A stretch of 64,000 bases of DNA from Bacteroidales bacterium. GTDB lineage: Bacteria > Bacteroidota > Bacteroidia > Bacteroidales > BM520. Positions 26,694-35,567 of this stretch are shown piece by piece. Made by a program: the position numbers and the translations under genes. The stretch is from NCBI GenBank assembly GCA_031276035.1, contig JAISNV010000001.1, positions 1-64,000 of the forward strand, read 5' to 3'. The number at the start of each line of letters is the position of its first letter. Position 1 is the stretch's first letter. Below the pieces are notes generated by a model. It was not told where the DNA came from and did not search any database. It worked only from the letters and a program-made list of their open reading frames with translations.

Positions 26694-28139
26694 TTAAAAT
26701 TCAGCATTGCCGGGCGTACGCGGAAAAGCAATAACATCACGAATATTGCTCATTCCCGTTACAAAAAGTAACAGACGTTCGAAGCCGAGTCCGAAACCAC
26801 TATGTTCAACGGTTCCGAATTTTCGGGTATCCAAGTACCAAGACATTTCTTTTTCGGGGACACCCATTTCTTTCATGCGTGTCAACAACTTATCATAATC
26901 GGCTTCCCTTTCGGAACCGCCTATAATCTCACCAATCTGAGGAAATAAAACATCCATAGCTCTAACCGTCTTGCCGTCATCATTCTGTTTCATATAGAAA
27001 GCCTTAATATCTTTAGGATAATCCGTAAGAATCACCGGTTTTTTAAAATGATATTCAACAAGATATCTTTCGTGTTCCGATTGAAGATCAACACCCCAAC
27101 CATCGACGGGGTATTTAAATTTTTTCTTTTTATTATGATTTGAATTTTTCAGGATATCTATTGCTTCGCTATATTTAATACGAACAAAATCGTTAGCCAA
27201 TACAAATTCCAATTTTTCAATCAGTTGCATCGCCGAACGTTCGTTTTGAGGTTTATCTTTTTCCTCATTAACCTGTCTGTCGTTCAAAAATCTCAGATCA
27301 TCTGCACAATTATCTAAAGCATATTTAACTAAATACTTAAGCATTTCTTCCGCAAGATCCATATTATCATTGATATCACAGAAAGCCATTTCCGGCTCAA
27401 CCATCCAAAATTCTGCCAGGTGCCTTGCTGTATTCGAATTCTCAGCTCTGAAAGTCGGACCGAAAGTATAGATCTCCGATAAAGCCATTGCAGCAAGTTC
27501 TCCTTCGAGTTGACCGGAAACTGTCAGGCTTGTTTCTTTTTCGAAGAAATCTTTAGAATAATCTATCATTCCCAAATCGTTTTTCGGTAAATCAAGAAGA
27601 TCCAGAGTAGTAACTCTAAACATTTCACCGGCACCTTCACAGTCGGAAGCCGTAATTATCGGAGTATTAATATAAAAGAATCCTTTATCATTAAAAAATT
27701 TATGAATTGCATAAGCCATCGCATGGCGAATTCTGAAAACAGCTCCGAAAATATTTGTTCTAAATCTCAAATGTGCTATCTCTCTAAGAAATTCCAAAGA
27801 ATGTTTTTTCGGTTGTAGAGGATATAACTCCGGATCAGCAAAACCTGTTACTTCTAATTTTTCAGATATAAGTTCGCCGGCTTGTTTATCTCCTTGTGAT
27901 TTAACCCATTTACCAATACACGAAATTGATGAACCAACCGAACATTTCGATATTAACTCATCATCCGGATCATTAATAACTATTTGTAAATTATTTATGG
28001 TAGATCCGTCGTTCACTGCTAAGAAAGCAACATTTTTACTCACTCTTTTATTTCGAATCCAACCCTTTACAACAACTATAGAGTTATAATCTTCGTTTAC
28101 CAACAAATCAACAATCTTAATTCTTTTAGTTTTACTCAT
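26694..28139 (-). CDS. asnS: Asparaginyl-tRNA synthetase
   Basis: 481 residues from ATG 28139; a TTG 21 bp upstream is less likely because it precedes the usual N-terminus. It has an OB-fold anticodon-binding domain (residues of about 10-110, [22 protein letters not shown]) and a class II catalytic domain with motif 2 ([21 protein letters not shown]) and motif 3 ([12 protein letters not shown]). The AsnS (not AspS) identity is supported by SGQLEGE and the long insert. It charges tRNA-Asn. It leads the asnS-rpoN-membrane protein operon. Confidence 0.95.
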   Translation of the reverse strand: MSKTKRIKIVDLLVNEDYNSIVVVKGWIRNKRVSKNVAFLAVNDGSTINNLQIVINDPDDELISKCSVGSSISCIGKWVKSQGDKQAGELISEKLEVTGFADPELYPLQPKKHSLEFLREIAHLRFRTNIFGAVFRIRHAMAYAIHKFFNDKGFFYINTPIITASDCEGAGEMFRVTTLDLLDLPKNDLGMIDYSKDFFEKETSLTVSGQLEGELAAMALSEIYTFGPTFRAENSNTARHLAEFWMVEPEMAFCDINDNMDLAEEMLKYLVKYALDNCADDLRFLNDRQVNEEKDKPQNERSAMQLIEKLEFVLANDFVRIKYSEAIDILKNSNHNKKKKFKYPVDGWGVDLQSEHERYLVEYHFKKPVILTDYPKDIKAFYMKQNDDGKTVRAMDVLFPQIGEIIGGSEREADYDKLLTRMKEMGVPEKEMSWYLDTRKFGTVEHSGFGLGFERLLLFVTGMSNIRDVIAFPRTPGNAEF

Positions 28140-28157
28140 ATTAAAAATACATTTTTG

Positions 28158-28165
28158 CAAAGATA
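28158..28165 (-). promoter_or_regulatory. -7 box upstream of asnS
   Basis: Read on the minus strand, TATCTTTG lies 19 bp before the ATG at 28139. It fits the Bacteroidota -7 element and drives asnS-rpoN. Confidence 0.5.
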
Positions 28166-28333
28166 ATTCTTTTAATGGAGAATGTAAAACAGAGAATAGA
28201 GAATTTTCATTTTAATTTTTTTTAAAATATTTATGACTAAAAGTTTGCTTTAATAATTTTTTTTTCAGTTCTTTGCTAAATTAAAAGAGCAGCCGAAAAC
28301 TTTATAGAGTAGGCAAAACTAAAATTACTATTT

Positions 28334-28924
28334 ATGGCACGTACTTTTTTTAAAACTGTAAAAAATTCTATTAAGAATTGGTATCTTGCATTAATCGCAG
28401 GTATTGTACTCATTGCATTAGGGATCTGGGTTCTATTTACTCCGTCTGAAGCCTATGTATCTTTAGCAATTCTCTTCAGCATTTCGTTTCTCATTATCGG
28501 TATTATTGACATTGTATTTTCAATTTCCAATAAGGATGAAATAGACGGTTGGGGTTGGACTTTAGCCTCCGGAATATTGGGTGTGATTTTAGGTATAATC
28601 CTGATGATTCATCCGGTAATTTCTTTTACAACACTACCGCTTTTCGTCGGATTTTTAATCGTCTTCAGATCAATTTATTTAATCGGTCTTTCAATAGATC
28701 TCCGTCAATACAGAATTAGTGGTTGGGGATATTTACTGGCATTGAGTATTATTACATTAATCTTAGGTATTATTCTATTATTCAATCCGATGTTATCAGC
28801 ATTAACACTTGTTGTTTTTACAGGCGTTGGTTTTATTGTAATGGGTATATATGCAATTTACGCTTCTATAAAACTTAAGAAGTTGAAAAATAAGATTGAC
28901 AAAGCAATAGAAATCGAAAAATAA
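28334..28924 (+). CDS. HdeD-like (DUF308) membrane protein
   Basis: 196 residues with about six membrane segments arranged as three related helix pairs (LALIAGIVLIALGIWVL, WTLASGILGVILGIILM, GYLLALSIITLILGIIL). This repeated G-x-x-x-G pattern is typical of the HdeD/DUF308 family, which is linked to acid resistance in E. coli. The role in this organism is unknown. It is monocistronic, with a strong terminator after it. Confidence 0.8.
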   Translation: MARTFFKTVKNSIKNWYLALIAGIVLIALGIWVLFTPSEAYVSLAILFSISFLIIGIIDIVFSISNKDEIDGWGWTLASGILGVILGIILMIHPVISFTTLPLFVGFLIVFRSIYLIGLSIDLRQYRISGWGYLLALSIITLILGIILLFNPMLSALTLVVFTGVGFIVMGIYAIYASIKLKKLKNKIDKAIEIEK

Positions 28925-28938
28925 ACTCGAAAAAATAA

Positions 28939-28968
28939 AAAAGCCTCTTAAATTAAGAGGCTTTTTTA
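28939..28968 (+). terminator. Intrinsic terminator after the HdeD-like gene
   Basis: AAGCCTCTTAA paired with TTAAGAGGCTT and a T-run, a stem of about ten base pairs. It is preceded by A's, so it could work in both directions. Confidence 0.85.
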
Positions 28969-29003
28969 TTTCATGAAAGTAAAAACAATTGAATATTTTT
29001 TCC

Positions 29004-29011
29004 TATCTTTG
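29004..29011 (+). promoter_or_regulatory. -7 box upstream of corA
   Basis: TATCTTTG 61 bp before the corA ATG at 29072. No good -33 TTG at the expected spacing. Confidence 0.4.
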
Positions 29012-29071
29012 TCCGATTAAAATCGAAAAATTTGCATGCATGTAGAATTATTAACTTAGATATTGAGTGTT

Positions 29072-29992
29072 ATGGTTGAAACTCTAAAATTTGGAACATT
29101 AAAATGGCACAATATTCCAAATCCTATTGACGATGATATTGATTTTTTACTTGATGAATTTCACTTCCATCCTCTCGCTATCGAAGATTGTATGAGCTCT
29201 ACAAATCAGAGACCTAAGATAGATGTCTATGATGATTATTATTTTCTAATATTACATTTCCCTTATTTAGACAAACAAAATAAATTTTTACGCATACGTG
29301 AAGTGAAAATTTTTTGGGGAGAAAATTATATAATAACTATAGGAAAGGCGCATTGGACAGTACTTGAAATGTTTGAAGAAGCGAAACAATCGACTCTTTC
29401 TGAAGATAATAATGAAGATTTTATGTTCGGTTCTTCCGATCAATTACTATATAGAATTATGCAGAAAATGATGGAAGAAACCTATAAACTTGTAAGACGC
29501 ATTGGAATAGGAATTGATTATATTAATACCGAAATGTTTGATAACAAGGCTGATAGATCTATCGAAAATATTTCAATATCAAGAAAAAATGTAATTCTTC
29601 TAAATACGACTTTCAAACCTCAAGTACGATTATTCCATAAGTTCGAATCCGGGGAAATAAAAGGTTATGCCGATAATATGGAAGAATACTGGAGTAATAT
29701 TCTCGATTACGTTCAAAAGATTTGGGATATGACTGAAGATTTCGGCGAATTAATTGAAAGTTTATCCAAAACATTTGACTCTATGCAGGCAAACAGAACT
29801 AATGAAATAATTAAGATTCTCACATTTTTCTCTTCCGTACTTTTGCCTTTAACATTTATTACCGGTTTATACGGAATGAATGTTAACCTGCCTTTCGGTG
29901 AATCCAGAAATGCGTTTATATTATTAATTGGCGTAATGATAGTTACTATTGTCGGAATGCTTTTATTTTTTAAAAGGAAACGTTGGTTATAA
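29072..29992 (+). CDS. corA: Magnesium/cobalt transporter CorA
   Basis: 306 residues from ATG 29072; a TTG at 29063 would add three residues. A large cytoplasmic alpha/beta N-terminal domain (DEFHFHPLAIEDC is the family opening) and a long stalk helix (ESLSKTFDSMQANRTNEIIKI) are followed by two C-terminal membrane helices. The GMN selectivity motif is present in LYGMNVNLPFGE, and the protein ends KRKRW. It is a pentameric Mg2+/Co2+ channel of the inner membrane. The next gene starts 1 bp after its stop. Confidence 0.94.
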   Translation: MVETLKFGTLKWHNIPNPIDDDIDFLLDEFHFHPLAIEDCMSSTNQRPKIDVYDDYYFLILHFPYLDKQNKFLRIREVKIFWGENYIITIGKAHWTVLEMFEEAKQSTLSEDNNEDFMFGSSDQLLYRIMQKMMEETYKLVRRIGIGIDYINTEMFDNKADRSIENISISRKNVILLNTTFKPQVRLFHKFESGEIKGYADNMEEYWSNILDYVQKIWDMTEDFGELIESLSKTFDSMQANRTNEIIKILTFFSSVLLPLTFITGLYGMNVNLPFGESRNAFILLIGVMIVTIVGMLLFFKRKRWL

Positions 29993-29993
29993 A

Positions 29994-31085
29994 ATGTATA
30001 ATTCTATAGATCAATATAATATTCAGGAATTTTCTTCTTGGAGCCCTTCTTTTGATAAGAAATTGATAATTGCCGGACCTTGTTCTGCCGAAAGCGAAAA
30101 ACAAGTTCTTAATACAGCCGAAGCAATTGTAAATGATATAAATATATTTCGCGTAGGAATATGGAAAGCGCGTACACAACCTAAAACTTTTACAGGAATA
30201 GGTAAATCCGGACTGAAATGGTTGAAAAAAGTTGAAGAACTTTTCAACATTCCGACGATGATTGAGGTATTATCTCCCGAACATGTGAAATATGCTCTTG
30301 ATCATAATATAAAGTATGTTTGGCTCGGCGCAAGAACAACCGTAAATCCTTATTTAACAGAAGAAATAGCCTTAGCTCTTGCGGGTAGTGATATGCGGGT
30401 TTTTATAAAAAACCCTATGGTTCCTGATATTTCTTTATGGATGGGAGCAATCGAACGTATTAATAACGCAGGAATAAACAAAATAGCAGCTATACACCGC
30501 GGATTTCAATCAATGTATTCCGCGCCTTATAGAAACGAACCCATTTGGGAAATACCTATCAAATTAAAATGTATGTTCCCATCGTTACCTATACTTTGCG
30601 ACCCAAGTCATATTGCCGGTAAAACCGAATATATAGAAGAAATTGTCAATAAGGCTTTATCCTTAGATATGTCGGGATTAATGATCGAGACACACATTTC
30701 ACCTAAAGATGCCCTTTCCGATAGAGCACAACAATTATCTCCGGGTGAATTACACGAACTTCTAAAATCTATTGATTCGTCACAAAATAATATTATAAAT
30801 TCCGGTATAGGACAAATTGACGAATCCGTAAGACAAATAGAAACTCTAAGAAAATTAATAGACTCTCTTGATGAAAGTATGTTGAAAACAATTTCGCAAC
30901 GTTTAAAAGCCGTAGAAGAAATAGGAAAACTAAAAAAAGATATCAATATTCCTGCTCTACAAGTTTCAAGATGGAAAGAAATAATAGAAAATAGAATTAA
31001 TATAGGCAACAATCTGAACCTACCGGAAAAATTTGTTGAAAAGTTAATGGAAATAATTCATTATGAAGCTTTAAAACGACAGTAA
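29994..31085 (+). CDS. Bifunctional DAHP synthase / chorismate mutase
   Basis: 363 residues from ATG 29994; the frame is open upstream inside corA but that part is not coding. Residues of about 20-260 are a KDO/DAHP-synthase-like class I aldolase (IIAGPCSAES, FRVGIWKARTQP, WLGARTTVNPY, DPSHIAGK). Residues of about 275-363 are an AroQ-type chorismate mutase (IETLRKLIDSLDESMLKTISQRLK). This fusion is known in Bacteroidota and makes the first shikimate step feedback-sensitive to prephenate. Both active-site regions look intact. Confidence 0.92.
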   Translation: MYNSIDQYNIQEFSSWSPSFDKKLIIAGPCSAESEKQVLNTAEAIVNDINIFRVGIWKARTQPKTFTGIGKSGLKWLKKVEELFNIPTMIEVLSPEHVKYALDHNIKYVWLGARTTVNPYLTEEIALALAGSDMRVFIKNPMVPDISLWMGAIERINNAGINKIAAIHRGFQSMYSAPYRNEPIWEIPIKLKCMFPSLPILCDPSHIAGKTEYIEEIVNKALSLDMSGLMIETHISPKDALSDRAQQLSPGELHELLKSIDSSQNNIINSGIGQIDESVRQIETLRKLIDSLDESMLKTISQRLKAVEEIGKLKKDINIPALQVSRWKEIIENRINIGNNLNLPEKFVEKLMEIIHYEALKRQ

Positions 31086-31087
31086 CA

Positions 31088-31684
31088 TCAATTACTCCAC
31101 TCAAAGCTTTCTACAAAAACTTCAATATCCTCCTTAATAAATTTGATAATCGGGGCAACCGAATCATTATTAGGTACGTGATCAAAATAAAGCGCTCCTC
31201 GCAAAAAATTATTAACACTATCCGTAAGATAAAATTGGAAAGGAGTTGCCGCATCATTACCTTCAATGCTGATATATAATCCGTAAACTTTATATTCAGG
31301 CTTCACAATAACCGAATAATTAATAGCCGAAGCTTTCTGCATATGATTAAAGGCAAGCTTTCGAGCATCTTCTATATATTGGTTTAATGGAAGTAACATT
31401 TTATGATAAGAAAGATATATAGTTGCATCTAAACTTCTCATAACCATATTATACCATTCCGCATCATCTATCGTATCTTGAACTGTAATAATCTGTGCAT
31501 AATCAGGTATAAGGGCAGTAAAAGGATAATCTCCCTTTAACTCCACATATTCTCTTTCAGGAAGATCTATTCTAAAATAACCGAAAGGCTTTGGAGCAGG
31601 TGTTTTATTACACGCTGCTCCAATTAATGAAACACTCAGTATAGAAATTACCAATTTTATTTTATTAGAAAGGCAGGTCATCAT
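31088..31684 (-). CDS. gldD: Gliding motility lipoprotein GldD
   Basis: 198 residues from ATG 31684 (a second ATG is at 31681). A start at 31780 would overlap ssb by more than 100 bp and place the signal sequence too far inside. The signal sequence ends in the lipobox IGAAC. The mature N-terminus has PKPFGYFRIDLPEREY, the GldD hallmark. The outer-membrane/periplasmic lipoprotein supports gliding and T9SS function in Flavobacteria and is also kept in non-gliding species. It overlaps the end of ssb by 20 bp. gldE, which is often between ssb and gldD, is absent. Confidence 0.88.
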   Translation of the reverse strand: MMTCLSNKIKLVISILSVSLIGAACNKTPAPKPFGYFRIDLPEREYVELKGDYPFTALIPDYAQIITVQDTIDDAEWYNMVMRSLDATIYLSYHKMLLPLNQYIEDARKLAFNHMQKASAINYSVIVKPEYKVYGLYISIEGNDAATPFQFYLTDSVNNFLRGALYFDHVPNNDSVAPIIKFIKEDIEVFVESFEWSN

Positions 31685-32096
31685 CGGCACTTGTTGGTGG
31701 TTCAAGATTAACTTTAATATCGGAAAAATCTTGTGGAGGCATGCTTTGTGGTTGCGATTGCGCTGAATCGAGTTTATCAAGCATTATTATAGATTCCGCT
31801 TCAATTTCCGTAAATCTTTTTTCTACACCCTCTTGTTCGTATGTTCTGGTTCTTATTCTACCTTCTACATAAACTTTATCTCCTTTGTGAAGATATTTTT
31901 CCGCAATTTCGGCTAATCCGCGCCATGCAATTACATTATGCCATTCCGTATGGCTTATTTTATCGCCGTTTTTATTCTTATAATCTTCATTAGTAGCAAT
32001 AGAGAATCTAGCATTTTTCCATGATTCAGAGGTTCTAATTTCGGGATCTCTTCCTAAATTTCCAATTAGGAAAACTTTGTTTAATGAATTTGCCAT
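31665..32096 (-). CDS. ssb: Single-stranded DNA-binding protein
   Basis: 143 residues. The OB fold covers about 1-108 (NKVFLIGNLGRDPEIR, FSIATNE, TEWHNVIAWRGLAEIAEKYLHKGDKVYVEGRIRTR). An acidic tail follows, ending DDDLPF, the tip that docks RecO, RecQ, PriA and other repair proteins. It binds ssDNA as a tetramer in replication and repair. It is transcribed away from hup, and overlaps gldD by 20 bp. Confidence 0.95.
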   Translation of the reverse strand: MANSLNKVFLIGNLGRDPEIRTSESWKNARFSIATNEDYKNKNGDKISHTEWHNVIAWRGLAEIAEKYLHKGDKVYVEGRIRTRTYEQEGVEKRFTEIEAESIIMLDKLDSAQSQPQSMPPQDFSDIKVNLEPPTSADDDLPF

Positions 32097-32115
32097 AGTA
32101 ATAATTTTTAATTAA

Positions 32116-32123
32116 CAAAAGTA
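32116..32123 (-). promoter_or_regulatory. -7 box upstream of ssb
   Basis: The minus strand reads TACTTTTG 20 bp before the ssb ATG, fitting TAnnTTTG. Confidence 0.45.
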
Positions 32124-32273
32124 ATAATTTTATCGAATATATTCTATAATAGAATTGTTGAAAAAGATCAAATGTTACCTAATATTAATAAAGAAAATTC
32201 AAAAATAAAGTCATTTTTTTGCAATAAGTTTAATTTTGAATGAATTAAATCATTTTTTTTTCGAAAAAACCCA

Positions 32274-32301
32274 TTGTTATTAATAAAATTAATTAACTTT
32301 G
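32274..32301 (+). promoter_or_regulatory. Promoter of hup
   Basis: TTG at 32274-32276 and TAACTTTG at 32294-32301, spaced by 17 bp, slightly short of the usual 19-21. The leader to the ATG at 32360 is about 55 bases and A/T-rich. Confidence 0.45.
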
Positions 32302-32359
32302 CAAATCGAAAATTTAATTATTAATTCATTTAATTATAAACAACTAAATTAACAAAACT

Positions 32360-32644
32360 ATGACAAAAGCAGAAATCGTAGCTGAAATAGCTAGTAAAAC
32401 TGGTATCGAAAAAAATGCAGTTCAAGACACTGTTGAAAAATTCATGGAAACTGTAAAAAAATCTTTGGAAAAAGGTGAAAACGTTTATTTAAGAGGTTTT
32501 GGCAGCTTCATCATTAAAGAAAGAAAAGCTAAAACAGGAAGAAATATTTCTAAAAATGTTCCTATTCAAATCCCTGCTCATAAAATTCCTGCTTTCAAAC
32601 CAGCTAAATCTTTCGTTAATACTATTAAAACAAAAGTAAAATAA
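32360..32644 (+). CDS. hup: HU family DNA-binding protein
   Basis: 94 residues, with the HU/IHF fold from the first residue: MTKAEIVAEIASKTGIEKNAV, then VYLRGFGSFIIKERKAKTGRN and the beta-arm PIQIPAHKIPAFKPAKSF. The Pro of the intercalating arm is kept. It is a nucleoid protein that bends DNA. It lies ahead of a 29-residue basic protein and rng in an order (hup, basic protein, rng) that is common in this phylum. Confidence 0.94.
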   Translation: MTKAEIVAEIASKTGIEKNAVQDTVEKFMETVKKSLEKGENVYLRGFGSFIIKERKAKTGRNISKNVPIQIPAHKIPAFKPAKSFVNTIKTKVK

Positions 32645-32660
32645 TTTTAAATAAAATAGT

Positions 32661-32750
32661 ATGCCTAGCGGAAAAAAACGTAAAAGACACAAAATGTCTA
32701 CTCATAAACGTAAAAAACGTTTACGCAAAAATAGACATAAAAAGAAATAA
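32661..32750 (+). CDS. AURKAIP1/COX24-like basic ribosomal protein, 29 aa
   Basis: ATG at 32661 and TAA at 32748-32750. The product has the core KRKRHKMSTHKRKKRLRKNR and is more than half Lys, Arg and His. This matches the AURKAIP1/COX24 family (mitochondrial mS38, related to bacterial bS22 of the small subunit near the decoding centre). Its place 16 bp after hup and before rng is a known Bacteroidota arrangement. It is too short to be found by most gene callers. The ribosomal role here is inferred from the family. Confidence 0.8.
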   Translation: MPSGKKRKRHKMSTHKRKKRLRKNRHKKK

Positions 32751-32770
32751 TGTGTTTAATTTTAATTTAT

Positions 32771-32820
32771 GAAAAATCTATCGATGGTCTATAAAGACTT
32801 TAATCATCGATAGATTTTTC
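32771..32820 (+). terminator. Hairpin between the basic protein gene and rng
   Basis: A 16-bp inverted repeat, GAAAAATCTATCGATG with CATCGATAGATTTTTC, with an 18-base loop. The 3' arm ends in a T-run, so it probably ends the hup transcript and lets rng have its own promoter. Confidence 0.65.
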
Positions 32821-32838
32821 ATTTTAAATATTGAAGTT

Positions 32839-34398
32839 GTGAATAGAGAACTTGTCATAAGAAAACAGAATAGAGATATTGACATTGCTCTGCTGGAGGA
32901 AAAACAACTTGTTGAACTACATAAAGACAGGACAGACAGCAGTTTTTCTACCGGAGATATTCTATTGGCAAGAGTTAAAAAGATTTCACCGGGCTTAAAT
33001 GCAGCATTCCTTGACATTGGACATGACAAAGGAGGTTTTTTATTATATATGAACCTCGGTGCCAATATAAAGAGTTTGCTGAAATTTACCAAACAAGTTA
33101 ATGATCCGACATTAAAAGAACCTCTCAAGGTTGAAGATTTTAAATTAGAATCCGAAATCGATAAAACAGGAAAGATTTCTTCTGTACTTCAACCTAATCA
33201 GTATCTTCTTGTTCAAATAATTAAAGAGGCTATCAACACAAAAGGACCAAGAGTATCAAGCGAAATATCACTCGCCGGAAGATATATGGTCCTTATTCCG
33301 TTTTCAAATAAAATATCCGTATCACAAAAAATTAAGAACGCCGAAGAACGTGAACGTTTAAAGTTATTGATTAAAAGTATCAGACCTAAAAACTTTGGTG
33401 TAATCATAAGAACTATTGCCGAAAATAAAATGGTTGCCGATCTTTATTCGGATATGGCAGACCTTAAGGCAAAGTGGGACAAAATTGCAAGTAAACTTAA
33501 AACTGCAAAACCTCCAACTCTACTAATGAGCGAGGCGGATAGAGCTAATGTCATTTTGAGAGATCTTTTAAATGAATCTTTCAACAGCATTCAAGTCAAT
33601 GATACCGGAATATATGAGGAAATTAAATTAAATTTAAAACATATTGCACCAGACCAACTTGATATAGTAAAGTTATATAAAGGTAAAGGCGATATTTTTA
33701 CTTTCTTCGGTATTGATAAGCAGATAAAAAGCTCTTTTGGTAAAATTACTACAATTAAAGGCGGAATATATTTGATTATTGAAAAAACGGAAGCCCTACA
33801 TGTTATTGATGTTAATTCCGGCTCACGTATAAATTCAAATGCAGATGGCCCCTCAGAAGAAAATATCTTAAACATAAATCTGGAAGCGTGCAAAGAAGTT
33901 GCACGACAATTACGTTTAAGAGATTTAGGTGGCATTATTGTTGTTGATTTTATAGACATGCATTCTGCAATAAACAGAAAGAAATTGTTCGAATGTCTTA
34001 AAACCGAGATGGCTAAGGATAAAGCCAAACATACAATATTACCTCAATCTAAATTCGGATTAATTCAAATAACCAGACAAAGAGTACGCCCTGAAATCTC
34101 AATTGAAACTCTTGAAAAGTGTCCGTCGTGTAACGGACAAGGAGTAATTAAATCTTCTATTCTACTTGAAAACGATATTGAAGATACATTAAAATATCTT
34201 GTTCAAGAACAAAACGAAAAACATTTGAACCTTGGCGTTCACCCTTACGTGTATGCCTATCTCACAAAAGGATTTTATTCTATTAGAAAGAAATGGCAAA
34301 AGAAGTATAAAATCAAATTGAAAATATTGTCTATGCCTGATTTTAGCTTCTTAGATTACAGATTTTTCAATAATTTAATGGAAGAAATAAACTTATAG
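32839..34398 (+). CDS. rng: Ribonuclease G/E family protein
   Basis: 519 residues with a GTG start at 32839, supported by the family-like opening NRELVIRKQNRDIDIALLEEKQLVELH. It has an S1 domain (GDILLARVKKISPGLNAAFLDIGHDKGGFL), RNase H-like and catalytic parts (NLEACKEVARQLRLRDLGGIIVVDFIDM, where the Mg2+-binding Asp lies), and the Zn-link CPSCNGQG near the C-terminus. No E-type degradosome tail. It processes 5S/16S rRNA and tRNA precursors and decays mRNA. It precedes trpS by 2 bp. Confidence 0.93.
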   Translation: MNRELVIRKQNRDIDIALLEEKQLVELHKDRTDSSFSTGDILLARVKKISPGLNAAFLDIGHDKGGFLLYMNLGANIKSLLKFTKQVNDPTLKEPLKVEDFKLESEIDKTGKISSVLQPNQYLLVQIIKEAINTKGPRVSSEISLAGRYMVLIPFSNKISVSQKIKNAEERERLKLLIKSIRPKNFGVIIRTIAENKMVADLYSDMADLKAKWDKIASKLKTAKPPTLLMSEADRANVILRDLLNESFNSIQVNDTGIYEEIKLNLKHIAPDQLDIVKLYKGKGDIFTFFGIDKQIKSSFGKITTIKGGIYLIIEKTEALHVIDVNSGSRINSNADGPSEENILNINLEACKEVARQLRLRDLGGIIVVDFIDMHSAINRKKLFECLKTEMAKDKAKHTILPQSKFGLIQITRQRVRPEISIETLEKCPSCNGQGVIKSSILLENDIEDTLKYLVQEQNEKHLNLGVHPYVYAYLTKGFYSIRKKWQKKYKIKLKILSMPDFSFLDYRFFNNLMEEINL

Positions 34399-34400
34399 TT

Positions 34401-35402
34401 ATGAAAGAAATTGTTCTTAGCGGAATTAGACCTACCGGACCGTTACATTTAGGAAACTATATGGGTGCGGTTACTAATTTTGTAAAAATGCAGGAAAGCA
34501 ATAAATGCTACTTTTTTGTAGCTGATTATCATTCGTTAACGACTCATCCGCTTGCCGAACATCTGCATGAAAACATTAAACAGGTTTTAGCAGAATACCT
34601 AGCTGCAGGCATTGATCCTGAAAAATCTACATTATATATTCAAAGCGATTTACCTGAAACCGCTGAACTTTATTTGTTTCTAAATATGAATGCATATGTT
34701 GGTGAACTTGAAAGAACAACAACATATAAAGACAAAAAAAGCAAGCAATTAAATAATATAAACGCCGGATTATTAACATATCCGACCTTAATGGCTGCGG
34801 ATATATTAATACATCGTGCAACAAAGGTTCCTGTCGGGAAAGACCAGGAACAACATCTTGAAATGGCACGTACTTTCGGAAATCGTTTTAATAGAATGTA
34901 TAATTATGACCTTTTTCCTGAACCTACTGCATATAATTTCGGACAGGAACTTGTAAAGATTCCCGGATTAGATGGCAGTGGAAAAATGGGAAAATCGGAA
35001 GGAGAAAATAATTGTTTGTTACTTTCCGATTCGCCTGAAGCTTTGAAGAAGAAGATTATGAAAGCTCTTACTGATAGCGGCCCTACTCAGATGAATCAGG
35101 ACAAACCTGTTTATATAGAGAATTTATTCACTATACTCAAAGCTGTCGGATCGTTGGATACTGTACAATATTTTGAAGATCAGTGGAATAATTGCACAAT
35201 AAAATACGGTGATTTCAAAAAACAGATTTTTGAAGATGTAAATAAATTCTTAACTCCCATTCGGGAACGCATTCAAGATATTCGGGCTAATGAAGATTAT
35301 TTGGCAAAAGTTGCAAAACAAGGCGCCGAGCAAGCTCGTGAAAGTGCAAACGCAACGATGAAAGAGGTTAGAAGGTTGATTGGGATAAAGTCGTTGTTTT
35401 AG
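34401..35402 (+). CDS. trpS: Tryptophanyl-tRNA synthetase
   Basis: 333 residues. The class I HIGH motif appears as PTGPLHLGNYMG near residue 11, and the KMSKS motif as GSGKMGKSEG, a Gly-for-Ser variant found in many such TrpS. The Trp-binding region YPTLMAADIL is present. It starts 2 bp after the rng stop and is probably co-transcribed. Charges tRNA-Trp in the cytoplasm. Confidence 0.95.
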   Translation: MKEIVLSGIRPTGPLHLGNYMGAVTNFVKMQESNKCYFFVADYHSLTTHPLAEHLHENIKQVLAEYLAAGIDPEKSTLYIQSDLPETAELYLFLNMNAYVGELERTTTYKDKKSKQLNNINAGLLTYPTLMAADILIHRATKVPVGKDQEQHLEMARTFGNRFNRMYNYDLFPEPTAYNFGQELVKIPGLDGSGKMGKSEGENNCLLLSDSPEALKKKIMKALTDSGPTQMNQDKPVYIENLFTILKAVGSLDTVQYFEDQWNNCTIKYGDFKKQIFEDVNKFLTPIRERIQDIRANEDYLAKVAKQGAEQARESANATMKEVRRLIGIKSLF

Positions 35403-35455
35403 TTCTAACATATAGTTTTGAACATTTCAATGTTCAAAAAATGTAATATCTCTAA

Positions 35456-35516
35456 AAGTGAGAAATATTACCGATAAGAAAATAAATTCTAATTGGTAAG
35501 GTTTCTCGCTTTTTTA
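35456..35516 (+). terminator. Imperfect terminator after trpS
   Basis: GTGAGAAATATTACC pairs imperfectly with GGTAAGGTTTCTCGC across a 29-base loop and runs into TTTTTTA. Confidence 0.55.
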
Positions 35517-35567
35517 TTTACCAACAGTAAGCCATCTACTTTTTAAATATTCATTTTTCATTTTTAA

